Positions 35,043 to 47,672 of a stretch of DNA of 64,000 nt are shown here, in pieces. The notes beneath the pieces are model-generated. The model was not told where the DNA came from, did no database searches, and worked only from the letters and a program-made list of their open reading frames with translations. The DNA is from Reticulitermes lucifugus (Eukaryota; Arthropoda; Insecta; Blattodea; Rhinotermitidae): positions 62,001 to 126,000 of the forward strand of contig JAKCWW010000103.1 of NCBI GenBank assembly GCA_026260175.1, in the 5' to 3' direction. Each line of letters starts with the position of its first letter. Within the stretch, counting starts at the first letter, position 1. The translations under genes and the position numbers were made by a program.

Positions 35043-35790
35043 ATTAGTTCTGTCTGCTCCCCATCCTCTTAATGCTAGTTCTGTCTGCTTCCCATCCTCT
35101 TAATATTAGTTCTGTCTGCTCCCCATCCTCTTAATGTTAGTTCTCTCTGCAACGTATCCTCTTAATGTTAGTTCTCTCTGCTACCTATCCTCTTAATGAT
35201 AGTTCTGTCTGCTCCCCATCCTCTTAATGTTAGTTCTCTCTGCAACCTATCCTCTTAATGTTAATTCTCTCTGCTACCTATCCTCTTAATGATAGTTCTG
35301 TCTGCTACCTATCCTCTTAATGATAGTTCTGTCTGCTCCCCATCCTCTTAATGCTAGTTCTCTCTGCAACCTATCCTCTTAATGTTAATTCTCTGTGCTA
35401 CCTATCCTCTTAATGTTAGTTCTGTCTGCTCCCCATCCTCTTAATATTAGTTCTTCCTGTCCCCCATCCTCTTAATATATGTTCTGTCTGCACCCCCATT
35501 CTCATAGTATTAGTTATATCTGCATTAAATCCTCTTTATATTCTCTCTGCTCCCCATCCTTTTAATAATAATTCTGCTCCCCATCCTCTTAATATTAGTT
35601 CACTTTGCTCCAAATCCTCTTAATAGTAGTTCTGTCTGCTTCCCATTCTCTTAATAGTAGTTATATATGCCCATTATCCTCCTAATATTAGTTCTATCTG
35701 CTCCTCACCTCTTAATATTAGTTCTTTTTTGCTCCCCATCCTCTTAAAATTAGCTCTATCTGCCCCAAATCCTCTTAATATTATCCTCTC
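35043..35790. repeat. 31-bp minisatellite with 93-bp higher-order units
   Basis: About 24 tandem copies of a 31-bp unit of the type CCTCTTAATGTTAGTTCTGT plus CTGCTCCCCAT. In the left half three variants (TCCCCAT, AACCTAT and TACCTAT starts) follow each other in an A-B-C order that repeats three times with one extra C, giving 93-bp higher-order units. The right half is degenerate. It lies in the last neuroligin intron. Confidence 0.9.
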
Positions 35791-36221
35791 ATATCCTTCT
35801 CCGCCTCTAGTGACAATTTCAGAGATAGTTTAACTATTAATATGGAAAATATATTTCGTTGACACAACCATTTTATTTAAAACGCATAAAAGTTTTGTAA
35901 TTGCTGTATACTGCATATTTAGGTCCTCATGGGTCATATCGAAGTCTTGCTACTGGAATTTTGATGTTATTTTCGATCTGCGACTTGCGTACTACATTTA
36001 CCCCCTTGGTCGAGCTGCTTGTCTGAACCAACTTAACCTCTGTCATTTCAGTGTCCTAGCGATACTTGTGGGTGGCCCCCAACATGTTGTTACATGACAT
36101 GCAGCTTTGGCACTTTCGTCCGTCTTACTATTGCAAAGAACACTGTGCTTACAAACATTGGTATTTTATGTTTTAAAGTATGAGACCATATTTGCCAATA
36201 CAAACAAGTGCGTTTAATAAA

Positions 36222-36265
36222 TTTCCAGCATGTTTCCTTCAACACATATCAACATCAGGGAGACA
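36222..36265 (-). other. degenerate hammerhead-like motif
   Basis: The minus strand has CTCCCTGATG ... GGAAACATGCTGGA. GAAAC and a damaged ACATGT palindrome (ACATGC) remain, but no convincing stem II forms. Confidence 0.25.
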
Positions 36266-36582
36266 CATACGGGTCAAAATGGTGTTTCCTAGCCTTAAAT
36301 TTGTTTTTACTTTAAATGACACGTAGAACAAGACACCTTAAAATAAGAACATGTAATTCACATAAAAGGTATTGCATATGTATGTATTTATTTAAAAACC
36401 ACGTTCCTTTTTTCTACTTACTCTTATTTATCTTGACATTTTAAAAATTGTTAGTGTTTTTATTTTGAACTTGTTACTGTTAAAACGCCAATATATAAAG
36501 AATAGTGAGATCTTCAAAACGTTTTTTATTATTATCCAAGAAATGCACTTAGTTGTCACAGATTCGTAATGATATATTTAAA

Positions 36583-36629
36583 AACTTTCCACTTTCGGAC
36601 CCTGTCGGCCCATCATCAGGGAGAAAATC
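36583..36629 (-). other. hammerhead-like motif, intronic
   Basis: The minus strand reads CTGATGA (36619-36613), an extra T, stem GGGCC with GGTCC (one GU pair), then GAAAG. CUGAUGA and GAAA are canonical, but the palindromic stem III is lost. It carries the same extra U as the copy at 26885. Confidence 0.4.
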
Positions 36630-39600
36630 AGACGTTATTGCATAAAACAATTACATAATAATTACATAATAATACTCGGTATTCTGTTGTTATGAACCTG
36701 TGAAAATTAATTGCGTTTGTTGGATAGTATTAACAATCGAATTATAACGCACGGTATGGAAAATATAAAATCTTCAAAATGTGTTGATCCATGTGTCAAT
36801 ACACTTGATATTACTAGACTTCATTATATCAGTAAAATTGTTTCACTGTTCTTTGTCTGCTTATGTCTTGCAGAGCGTATCGTAGTAATTGGTAATTAGT
36901 AATTATGTATTGATGAGGATTTGTATTGATCGATACATGTAAATGGTTTGTTATTTACAAAATGATACTCGAAACTGTTACGTGTACCTCGATGATGTTT
37001 CTCAACATGTGACGTGGTAGTGACTTATTTTAAGGTTCTTAGCATTTGCATGGAGTGAGTGAAAGAATCGATGTAAGTCAGTCAGGATAGGCAGCAAACT
37101 TAACGACATTCGAAACATTTATCTCCCGAAAACTAGTTTGATGCGTTAGTAGACTTACTACTAATTGAAATGTGGTAAGTGGCACGTGTAAAAAGATTAG
37201 TTTTCTGTTTGGAGAATCGCCTTCATTTATATTTATTCTCGGATTGTGTTGGTATGAATATTTAAAGTACACATTCTAACGTGATGTTGACCTTCCTTGA
37301 CTCATTCCAGAAAGCGTCGGATAAACTTCCCTACATGGCACGCTACTCAAGTTTCTTGATTGTAATGGGCATTTGCTGTTCACATTTGCGTGGTCAATTA
37401 TCCTGTCAGTGCTCCTAGTCTGTTCTATGGACGCTCCAAGCAGTCCGTATTTTAACAAGCCGTAAGGTAGCAACGCCATTATACAGTACTTAGAGCGGAG
37501 AATGTAACGCAAATTGGATCAACTAATATCGACAAAATTAATTTTCAGAGGCGCTTTATTGCGAAGTTAACCATTGACGTGCGTTACAATGAAGTACATG
37601 AGCAAGTTCAGTAGTTCAAATAAACGAGCAAATGGGAAAATTGTGAAATTACCATGGTTAACATGTGCCAGCTGCAGTGGACATGCCATAAACAACGCAT
37701 TGTGCAGTGTTTTTATGGTGCATACCTAAGATGTTATGTTCCTATAAGCAGGAATATGCTATATTTGAGCATTTTTATTATGCATTAAGAGAGTTCATGA
37801 CGCTTAGCTGCCGTAGGACACTGTCGAAACGAGAAATAAGCCGTTGTGTGATTTTAGCTTTGTATTTGGGAGTTCCTGAAATAAAATATGGTGGGAACTG
37901 ACGATGATTTTGCTTCTCCTTGAAAGATAATATAGCCCATCTTTCGAACTAAGGGATTTTAACTCTGGATAGATAATCAGAAACTTGTATTAAGACTTTA
38001 AGAGATTGGAATAACAATGCGTTGCTTGAGATTCTGCAGAGATCATACCTCATTTGCCTTAACGTTCGTTTATTGCATATAAAATATATAATTTCTCATT
38101 AACTATTTTACTAACGAAAAAGCTACACGTTCCACACTACACAATAATTCGGTATTTTTCGTGGTATTTCCTTAAAATACATAGTATCGAAACACTTTTC
38201 AAACTAATGTTATAGGTCCTTATGAAAGCTATATTTCACGTAATATACAAATGTTTCGTAAAATGAGCCGGTTTGTTGAAATTCGTGAAGGGCTACTTAT
38301 TTGAGCCTCATATAAAATAAGTTGTATATTTGACCAACGCAGCAAAATATGCCCGTCACATTTTGGTTTAGACCCTACAGCTAATAATGCAATAGAAATG
38401 TAGACAAAACACGAACACGACCCCACTCTAAGCGTTCCTTTTAACACTTATGTAATTCATGCGAAGAACGGATTTACAGAATATGAACAGGAACTAAAAG
38501 AGCGCGAAGCTACAGGAAATCGTAGCTTTACAGGAGTAATGTTTAGAATTTCCTTTGATTTATTGGTTCTTGATTTGTTTCACAATGTCTCTTTTCGTGT
38601 ATAAGACGTATAATGTGGGTAGAAGAATGCTTGTGAATGACGCAATGGGCAGACTGTCCTAACGTTTTCCTGCACGTGCTGTAGAAAATCACGAACACCT
38701 CAGTAGTCACTGTAGTTTTTCTGTGGAAGGATATTAAAACTGCCGGCCAACAGAGCACAATGTTGCTTTGTAGCATCGCCACGACTTTTATTTTGTGACG
38801 TTTAGTGATATTCCTTTAATATAAATTTAAAATTTGATTGGCTGTCACCGCTAATACACCCTTCTGATTAGCTCATCCGTAACATGATTTTAAAATTTTA
38901 CTTTTGTTATTGTGCATATAAATGTATAAACACGTTGCATAAAATGAAGTTACTACTGAGTCAGCAGTGGGCGAAGCGATCATTCTTTGTCCTTACACCT
39001 ATATCTTTATTTCGAAAACGGTCCATATTTCGAAAACATCTATTCGCCAACCTTTTCTTTTGAAAGCCAGTTGTATGATGCTGGCAGCCATTGTTTTATA
39101 GTAGACTTTACATGCTAACTGGATCACATTATTTTATAGAGTTTGTATTACGTACGTCAGATTAACCGTGACGCAATAATGCACGCTACAGTCAGCTACT
39201 CTGATAGGAATAAAACTAGCTGTACCAGGAATTTCAATTATATGTGAGCAGGAAATTAAAACGAGTATCAAATTACTGACGTAATCCAAGTCATTTCTGA
39301 GGTATCGTTCAGTAGACACCATTTCGATCCGTGTTAAATTGATGTCTACCCATCTCGAGATGAAACGTAAGGGTATTAAATATCCCATCTTCTCAGAGAT
39401 TTCTTCCTTGAAGTGGGATTGCGTTTCATTTGGATTCTTATGAAACAGCGCAGTGTAAAGTTACTAGAATACGAGGGCAGAAAAGTAAGTTTACCATGAG
39501 CTTCTCCATTTCTTCTTATAATCTTTTCCACAGACGACTTTATATGCAGAGAAATGCAGTTCACACGTCGATAGGGGAAATTTTCCCGCTGAAACTTGCC

Positions 39601-39984
39601 TGTGTGCTAATTCCTTGGTGTCATAGACTCCTGCAATTATTCACTGCTCATAGAAAGTTAGGCGAGTCCAACAAGATCATTGCACTGTTTTCTTATGGCA
39701 CATTTCAGTTTAATTTCCCTTATATTCACGTCAGTGGGGTATTTTTTTTCGTAACCGACAGGGCCTGTGGCTTTTGTTTCACTAATAAATACTACACATT
39801 ACATGTAATATTCTGGATTCAGTCGGCTCAGGTTTCACTTTCTTAAGTTTTGTCTGATGTGTGGGATGATCCGTTAAATTACAGTGGCTGTAGGAATACA
39901 AATTTGAATGTCGAGTGACAACATGTTTATGGATTACAAGTTGGGGAGGCTGTGGAAATGTTCGAGCGTATGTTAGTTAGGTGA
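36630..39984. other. intronic DNA, nothing recognised
   Basis: AT-rich. ORFs up to 138 codons (39430-39846) lack domains and coding bias. Confidence 0.35.
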
Positions 39985-40065
39985 GAGCATTCTTGAATTT
40001 GCCAGGGAACTAACTCCACGGAGTAGAGTCCTTCTGGAGGAATTGATTGTCTCTTGCTGCAACTG
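39985..40065 (-). mobile_element. short LINE 3'UTR fragment
   Basis: The minus strand reads AATTCCTCCAGAAGGACTCT followed by CCGTGGAGTTAGTTCC, like the 3' ends at 510-560 and 41855-41880. It is the only copy of this family on the minus strand here. Confidence 0.4.
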
Positions 40066-40439
40066 GGTTCGGCTGTACTTGGAACCAGTACATTTCTTCA
40101 CATCCTACTTTTTAAGAAGCCTTCATATATTACCCTAATATCTGTTTCTTCGTTTTTCAAGTGGTCTCTTTCCTTTATGTTTACCGACTGATTCTGCATC
40201 TTCTCTTAGGTTTCTTCCACAAAACCTGCTTTTTCGACATGTTCAATTCTGATGCTGTCAGAGGATTACTTGTGTCGTTTGTGCGCAACAAACACAAATG
40301 CCATTATGTTTATTTCGACAAACTATGTTTATGCCGTCAGCTTGCTTTTCTCATTTCATCTTTTTTTGTACCTTCAGTTAAATATGTATATATTACTTGT
40401 AATACCGCGTAGAGACTTTTCTCTTCTCTAAAATATCCA

Positions 40440-40605
40440 GATGGGTTCTGGGGCCCACTAAGCCTCCTATTAAATGTGTACAGGGCTTGTTTCCTTGGAA
40501 GTAAGACGGCTGGGGCGTAAAGCCGATGTTAAAAATGAGCAGAGCTATACATCCCCTACTTCCGTTTGCTTTCATGGCGTGCACAGGGACAACCTTGGCT
40601 TTGAC
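40440..40605 (+). mobile_element. SINE family A body, head missing
   Basis: GGGTTCTGGGGCCCACTAAG, GACGGCTGGGGCGTAAAGCC, GAGCAGAGCTATACATCCC and TTCATGGCGTGCACAGGGAC appear in family order. Confidence 0.75.
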
Positions 40606-41221
40606 GTCTTTTTAACTCTACCAAATCTAAACGTGTGCCTATACGCCTGTGTCAGAATTAATAAGTGATATATTTCGTGTAATGTAATTTTAAACCTATC
40701 GGAAATTTCCAGATTCAAACACCTTTACAACAGCTTGACAAAACTTCGGATTATACGAGTACTACCTCAAATTTGCTCTTGAATGGTTCTCTATTTAAAC
40801 TGCATTGTGTCTGTGCTGTAATTATTTTTTTTAAACGAAGACTGGGGAACTCTACGAAATACATAGACAAAAGAGACTGTAGTATTTCGGAAGCCCGTTT
40901 TGTGTATGAAGTTGTAAAGTTTTTTTCTTTTGGAAAGTTACTAACACTACTTTAAAGAAAACATTGGGTGATAGCATATTTGGTATGTAGAGAAACACAG
41001 AAACGCCCTGAGACGTCTGTAAGTGCCTGACCTACAAGAATGAGTGTGAGCAGAGAACACCAACTATATTTTGCGGGATTTGACGTTCTCACAATGGTGC
41101 TGATGAAGACCTCGTCCTTCTGGGGTATGATGCATCCTAGATTGTTATATTTTCACATTTATTTACAAGATTGTAGAATAGATTTATGATATTATGGTAG
41201 ATATTTAATAAATCCTTTTAG

Positions 41222-41466
41222 GATATGGCAAATTTAACATATACGGAAATACAGTAAGAAATCAAAATTAAATCCATCTAATGCTTGCTACCCTTCACTT
41301 ATGGCTAATTTAATATTTTAGGAAAGGTAGTAACGAATCAATATTAAATTCAGGAAATGTTTGCTACCATTCAGTTAAGAATATGGCAAATTTAACATTT
41401 AAGGAAATATAGTAACAAATCAAAATTACATTCAGGGAGTGCTTGCTAACATTCAGTTAAGAATAT
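41222..41466. repeat. three-copy degenerate tandem repeat (76-92 bp)
   Basis: Copies start at 41225, 41301 and 41393 with ATGGCAAATTTAACA-like text and share AATCAAAATTA and GCTTGCTACCATTCAGTTA. Copy lengths vary by small indels. Confidence 0.7.
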
Positions 41467-41524
41467 TTTTTTATCTTCTGTCTTTTATCCAAAAAAAACC
41501 TAAAAGATTAAAATGGACGAAGCT

Positions 41525-41880
41525 CTAATTTAGCTGCAGTTTTGTATGGGTGTGAAAAATGGAATATATCCGGATGTAGCAGGCGAACGGGTAAAATTTG
41601 TGACAAAAGCAAGAAAATGGGAGGCAGTTCATGCAGAAAGATTCACGGGAGACATAAATAGGAAAACCTACAAGTAAGAGACTATGGAGAGATGATGGAG
41701 GGGGATGATCTTAAAGCAATAGTATGTGAGGTTTTCGATAGAATTGATCTGGCTCAGGGTACGGTCCAGCGGCGTGCTGTTGTAAGGACGGTAATGAACC
41801 GTCGGATTTTATAAAACGCGGGGCAGTTCTGAACAACTATTATCTTTTCAAGAAGGACTCTGGTCCATGGATTTTTTTTA
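41525..41880 (+). mobile_element. decayed LINE 3' fragment
   Basis: Begins with AVLYGCE-like text (GCAGTTTTGTATGGGTGTGA), continues with remnants of the GRPRRRW and DLAQ blocks (ATTGATCTGGCTCAGG), VMNR, and ends in the 3'UTR with TTTCAAGAAGGACTCTGGTC. It is antisense to neuroligin. Confidence 0.65.
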
Positions 41881-43381
41881 AAAATACACCAAATAAATAC
41901 ATCTTATCAAATTATTCTTCTTTTCGCCTTTTGTATAGACATTCCATATAAAACTGTTATTATGTTCGAGTATAATAAAGTTGATTTAATCGTGTAACTC
42001 ACGTGTGAAGCTCAGTACCATGCTGTCTGATGTCGACTGTTAACATTTAACCTACTTGCTTCTTGACCTGTTTGTGTGACCCATTTTCCGTGTATGAATT
42101 CGGATGAGCAGGATTTGTTCCCCCCATTTCTACCGCTGCCTTCATGAAGCGAGAGAAGGCATCACTGCATGCACTTAGTAGACCTGTAGCCTTGCTACAC
42201 GGGTCGTTACTCTAAACACCGGCTAGAAATTACAGAAAGAATGAACAAGAGAACTTAAGCTACGTCTTGCGGTTTAATGCTCTTCAAGGCAAGGGGTGGT
42301 GGAAGGTTGATGGTGGGACATGAAAGAGGAATAAAAGCAAATTGCTTTACGAGTAGGCTAAACTGTGTAAAATCATTATGGTTGGAAAAAGATAGAGAGA
42401 GAAAGAGGGAAGAGAGAAGAAGTGCAAAGATATATTAGAGTTTTGCTTGCTTTGGAAACAAGAAAGAGTGTTGGAAAGACAGAGAAAGTGGAGAGTACTG
42501 AATCTGCTGAGGGAAAAGTCAGAATGTACTGTCTGATCTCTGTATACTAAGAAAATGGTGAAACGAGTAAGACGTGAAAGAAGAGAAGAAAGCAGTCTTT
42601 ATACCCTCATTAGAAGCAAACTTCCTTCACGTGAAAGAGAAAGAGAACATTTTGGTGCTAATGATGATATTATTGGTTCATTATGCTTACATCAGAAATG
42701 GGAAACCGCCTAGACTTATACTTTATTATTCTTGAAGTGAAAGAGGAAATTTTTATTCGATGTCTGAATAGATCAGAACCATATGCCGTGTTGAAATTTT
42801 CGGTGGTACGGAAAAGGTTGCTGCGTTGAAGATGGATTCTGAAAGGACGGGTTCCGGTCCAATTCTACATACTCGTAGTTACCATGGGCGTTATGTTTAT
42901 GTGTGTGGGGTTTAGTGTGTGTCTGTCATTGCGTTGACACAATAGGTCAAGTACCAAATTTGTGGTGTTGAAAGCAGATAGAAATGACGCACGATTTTGG
43001 ATGGTGTTTTGGTCGGTGTTACTGGGTTGAGGGATTGAGTCACGTGGAGATGTGAAGCAGCGATGAGGCTTTCGGTTTATTGACAGGAAGCCACCTTATT
43101 GAAAGGCTGAAGAAACGGGCTTTTTAAAGAAAGAACATGTGCAAGAATGGAGGGAGTTTTTACTACTGAGATATAAACTTAATTTCTACTTTCCATTAAA
43201 GTAGTAGTTTTAAATACATGTAACAAACCACATCATTAATACTTTGTAAAGCTTTATTTTTCACTACTGACTTGCTGACTAATCCTTGGGCTATTTAACA
43301 GTTGTACTGTAGACCCTCGAATGAACGGACTAACAGGGGAGTGAGTGGTCCGATAATGCCGACAGTCTGGTACTGCCGAAT

Positions 43382-43414
<33 letters not shown>

Positions 43415-43751
43415 CCTAAGAAGTCGCCAAAGCAGCAATGCAGTACTGTATAGATAACACTAAAGCATACACGTAATACTGTACACAAATATAATTAATA
43501 TTTTAGTGAAAGTTCATTGGAATTTAATAAATTTCAGATAAATATAATAAATCCACGATCCAGGTTATCAAAAGAGCAATACACTACTACCTCCACGCGA
43601 GTGTCAGCAAAGACTGAGCGCGCGTCCGTGTCCGCCACGTAGCGGCCGCTTCGCTAATTAACAGTCAAGACTGCTTATTTCACATATTCCCATTGCGGAC
43701 GAAAATTTCGTAACCAACATATTTCGTCCGTTATTTCCGAAATACGTACAT
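41881..43751. other. intronic DNA with GA-rich and TA microsatellite tracts
   Basis: A purine-rich stretch (GAGAGAGAAAGAGGGAAGAG core) lies at about 42388-42421, and (TA)n at 43383-43412. No exon was recognised. Confidence 0.5.
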
Positions 43752-44041
43752 AAGGTAAGGTAAAGGTAAAGTTCTCCCTAGAACAGGCCATGAAGGCCCA
43801 GAGGGGGAGTAGANNNNNNNNNNNNNNNNNNNNNNNNNNNNNNNNNNNNNNNNNNNNNNNNNNCCACGCCCCGGCCGCTTTACCCCCGGGAAAGAGATCC
43901 GTTACCCATTGTATAGGAGGCTGGGTAGGCGCCAAGGCCGGTCTGGACGGCTGCGAAAAATATCGCTCCCACCGGGATTCGATCCCCGGACCGTCCAGCC
44001 GGTAGCGAGTCGCTATACCGACTACGTTATCCCGGCCCACA
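43752..44041 (-). mobile_element. full-length SINE family A copy containing a 50-N gap
   Basis: On the minus strand the head reads GGGCCGGGATAACGTAGTCG then GTATAGCGACTCGC (A-box region). ATCGAATCCCGGTGGGAGCG is the B box. The body follows (CGGTCTGGA region, CCCAGCCTCCTATACAATGG, CCCGGGGGTAAAGCGGCCGG), then the gap at 43814-43863, then CCTTCATGGCC and the tail AACTTTACCTTTACCTTACC. The A and B boxes identify an internal Pol III promoter. Confidence 0.85.
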
Positions 44042-46839
44042 TACGTACATAAGAGTTCCTTTAATTCGAGGTATTTAATTTGCAGCGTATGGATTTACGT
44101 ATCTCAAATATGTTAAAAATATGGTCGTGAAATTTGAGTTTATAATGATGTGGAAGGAGGTAATCGTGGGAGATTTGAATAAATCGCCTGGAGTTCATGA
44201 GGAAAAGTACAAACAACCTTGGCGAGATTTTAGGATTTCACAACGGTGTTTTGTTCAGAAGACGTCAATCTTGAAGGAAAACCTTCATCAGGGTAGCCAG
44301 TAACAGTGGTAACTCCCGAATACAATCTACAGTGTCGCTACATAAGACTGTTCGAATTTTCTGACTTTAAATTTAATGAAAGCAGGCCTACAGAAAGGAT
44401 TTAGATAACACATCATTGAAGTGACAGAGTCATACTCTTTATATTGCCGCGTGCATGTAGAGTGTCTATATAATACTGGATTGAGTTCATAAAGTGAAAC
44501 GAACGTCAACGAATAATGTTATACAGATAAGTTATGAGTTGATCCGAATCATAACGGGCCTGTAGCAGCGACAAAACAAATATGCTCTTTCGGTTGCAGA
44601 ACAAAATTGAAGTTTGGAAAGCAGTATAGAACCAATGCATTCGTATGATAATGCTGAACTATACTCACGGCATTTCAGTAAGCAGGATTTTCGCGTTGAC
44701 GAAATCCAAACACACAATGATTACAAATTAATAATGCAGAATCACAATATTCACAACGTGATTTTACGTGTAGAATAGTGGCGTGATCTGTTAGTCCTTT
44801 GGCAGTTCACTGAATACGTATGTATTTTCTGTAATTACGGTAAATGCGTGTACGAACAAGGGACATACTTCAGTCGATATTTTGAAATTTGTTTAGTCAT
44901 GTTGATAGCAATGTCGTGAAATGCTAATTCTAATCCGTTTGTTAGATGGGCGTTATTGCCTATAGCGTGTCGATACGGAGACTCCAAAAGAGTCATCACT
45001 TTCGGGCCATGTACAAATATCTATAATATAAAATCTTTCGGTCTTCACAATTTTATTCGGTCCGTCCCATCTGCCTGGTGGTTTCTAATATACCAGATAA
45101 GATGTAAGACGCATAAAATTGTTTTCATGCATCGCGGTTTTGTCGTTAGTCAACCGTGGTCGGTTTAATGCACAAAGAGATCTATTTGGTATGTACAAGC
45201 TTATCACAATGCGGCACCTGTTGTAAATAACAGAAATGTATTAATGACAACTAGTGCTTGTTTCATGTAGTGCTGAAACGTCTATACGTCGTTAAGGGCG
45301 TTATTTTTATATTGTTCATGAAGTTTATTAAAGTTGTGTATAGAAGATAATGTAACTTAGAGTTATTAATCAAGTACTTATTCGACGTGTGTGAAGAGAG
45401 AAGACGCCATTCAATTATTCAAGTCCTAATGTTTTAAGAAAACTTCGACATCAGAGCAGGTACTGTTGCCGATCTTCTCCGTATGTTTACGCGTGTCCGT
45501 TTTCTTTTCTGTTCATCAGCTTGTAAAAACTGTCGGAAGATGAGTCGCCAAATAATTTTTTTGAAAGATGTTTCTGAAATTACCGAAATTTTTGCATTAT
45601 CGGCCAGTTAGAAGCACCTCATTATTAGGAGGTCAACACTTTCTGTTTATTACAGTATTGTTATATAAAACAAGTCAGATAGAGCTTCATGTGTGTAATG
45701 TATTACAGCATGGTCAAAAAACATATTGGTTGAAGGATATGGACTACTTGTACCATGAAGATGGAGGTAACCGGCACCTCCGAAACGAAGACTTGAGTCT
45801 TCAAGGACTGCGTTGTTCGTACGTTTAGTAATTATTTTTCTTAATGTCTTTAAGGACACCTTTTGATTACACAGTTTATATAAAGACTGGGAATGATAAA
45901 GTGGGGAGTGATTGGTGTCGTAAGGAAGAGGTATCTAATGGTTTGTTTTAAGGCCCTAATCCGGAATTTTGCCTGGAGTTTCTGAGGACATGCATTAAAA
46001 AGCACAGGATGGCCAGTATTTTGATCAGAAATTGAACCCTGTATTTCCTGAATACGCAAGTACGCATCAGGTTTTATTATAAATTTTATCACATTTAATT
46101 TGATTCTAAGAGAAGTCTGTGTGGATTGTTAAATGTATGAGCATTTCCACTCCTGTCATTGACTGGACAGGATGGAACACGATCACACACTGCTAATACC
46201 GTTCTGGACATTTTAAACACTTATTTCCACGATGGGGTAATTTCGAATCGCAAATTTTTTAGATTTGTTGTAGCGTGGCCACAGCCACTCTGTTCATCTG
46301 ATATTAGTCACTGATGTTTTTTTTTTGGGGNGGGTTTCTTAAGTCTCATGCGTATAGCAGTCGTACTTTATGTGTCGCAATACTGACAAGTGAAAATGAC
46401 AGTCACTCAAAACGTCAATTTCGGTCTTTCGAGGCAAACATCACAGAATTTCCTTTTGCGTAACGCCATGTGCTTGAGGCGGACGATGTAAGTACTGAGC
46501 ACGTTCTGAAGTAATGACAGGTCAGCGGTATAGTACTGAACACGTACAGCACAACTCGTAACATTAGTGTAACTGCTGGTGGCTTTCTTTTGTAATGTGA
46601 TTGCCTAAATGGAAGTTGTGTAAACAGGCATAAATGTAGTAGACACTGTGTATTCGTACGTGCACAGTACGTGTTGGCAATAGTTTCTACTATTCTTGCT
46701 GTGCCAACGTTACAACGCGGGGGCCCGCTGATGTGTCAAGTTTTACTCAGTCACTTATTGCGAGTACAACTGACTGCTCACCGTCAATTGTAGTAAGTCT
46801 CTGATGTAAATTTGGATAATGGTTGAAGAATTTACCTCT
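44042..46839. other. intronic DNA with two hammerhead-like relics
   Basis: The minus strand at about 44300-44235 reads CCCTGATGAAGG, TTTT, CCTTC, then AAGATTGACGTCTTC, resembling the motif at 45750. No exon was recognised. A single N is at 46331. Confidence 0.3.
45750..45806 (+). other. hammerhead-like motif with closed stem III
   Basis: ATGAAGA, an extra T, stem II GGAGGT/ACCTCC around a 7-nt loop, GAAAC, then a 6-bp stem III GAAGAC-TTGA-GTCTTC. The first core base is A instead of C, and no GUH triplet follows stem III, so cleavage is not predicted. Confidence 0.35.
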
Positions 46840-46972
46840 GTTACTTGTTGAGACTACCATACAACTTAAGGTTCCGGCACTGGCCTCTACATTCTGACAA
46901 ATTGCATGCTCTTGGAACACGTTACCGACATACTAACATAAATCCAGGCAGTCATGTTTACTGACATAGTAA

Positions 46973-47212
46973 AGGTAAAGGTAAAATTGTGCCTGTGTTT
47001 AATTCAGCACCACGCCATGAGGACAGATGGGGCAATGCATATATAGCATTAACCATTTTTAACCTCGGTATTAGAAGGAGAGGAGCGGTCAGCTTCATGC
47101 TGCGGCCACTTTACCCCCAAAGAAAGAGTACCGGATGCCAATTGAATAGGAGGCTGGGTCTGTTCCAGAGCCGGTTTGGACGCTTTGGAGATGAGGTACG
47201 GTAAGGGCTTAA
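46973..47212 (-). mobile_element. SINE family A copy, head missing
   Basis: Starts with the tail AAAGGTAAAGGTAAAATTG, then CAGCACCACGCCATGAGG, GTCAGCTTCATGCTGCGG, CCACTTTACCCCCAAAG, AGGAGGCTGGGTCTG and GCCGGTTTGGACGCTTTGG. It ends before the Pol III head and is inserted in the degenerate satellite. Confidence 0.75.
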
Positions 47213-47399
47213 ACTGAGGTTTATATACTGAAGCATTTTAAGACACTGCCGACGTAATGTCGTAGGTTTATGTACTCAGTCATACTGACATAAGTGAAGG
47301 ACACGTAGAACTAATAACTTAAGTAAATGTATTTCTGATGGAGTTTCCTACGATCACATAGACCTACATGTTCTTATTGATATAAGGAATTGGTAATTA

Positions 47400-47672
47400 G
47401 GGCTGCCGGGATAGCGTACTCGGTATAGCGACTCACTATGGAGATCGAACCCCGGTGGAAGCGAAATTTCCCTTGCCATCCACACCGGCCCCTAGGTCCA
47501 CCCAGCATCCTGTACAATGGGTACCAGGTCTTTCCTGGGGGTAGAGCAGCCGGAACGTGGTGGTGACCATCCACCTCCTTCTAGTGCCGCGTTGCCAATG
47601 GGTTGGAGCTATACCTTCGCCTCTTCCCTGTGCCTACATTGGCGTGTCGTGGGATGAACTTTACCTTTACTT
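47400..47672 (+). mobile_element. full-length SINE family A copy
   Basis: The head GGGCTGCCGGGATAGCGTAC then TCGGTATAGCGACTCAC holds the A box, and GATCGAACCCCGGTGG holds the B box. Body: ACACCGGCCCCTAGGTCCAC, CTTTCCTGGGGGTAGAGC, GGAGCTATACCTTCGCC. Tail: GATGAACTTTACCTTTACTT. It is the reference copy in this window for the other family A fragments. Confidence 0.85.

Noticed and set aside
39430-39846. 138-codon plus-strand ORF, longest besides neuroligin without masked bases
   Set aside because: No domain, no coding-like codon pattern, and inside an intron of the opposite strand; fits chance in AT-rich DNA.
41098-41130. CTGATGAAGACC as hammerhead box
   Set aside because: No stem II partner followed by GAAA; single-box match expected by chance.
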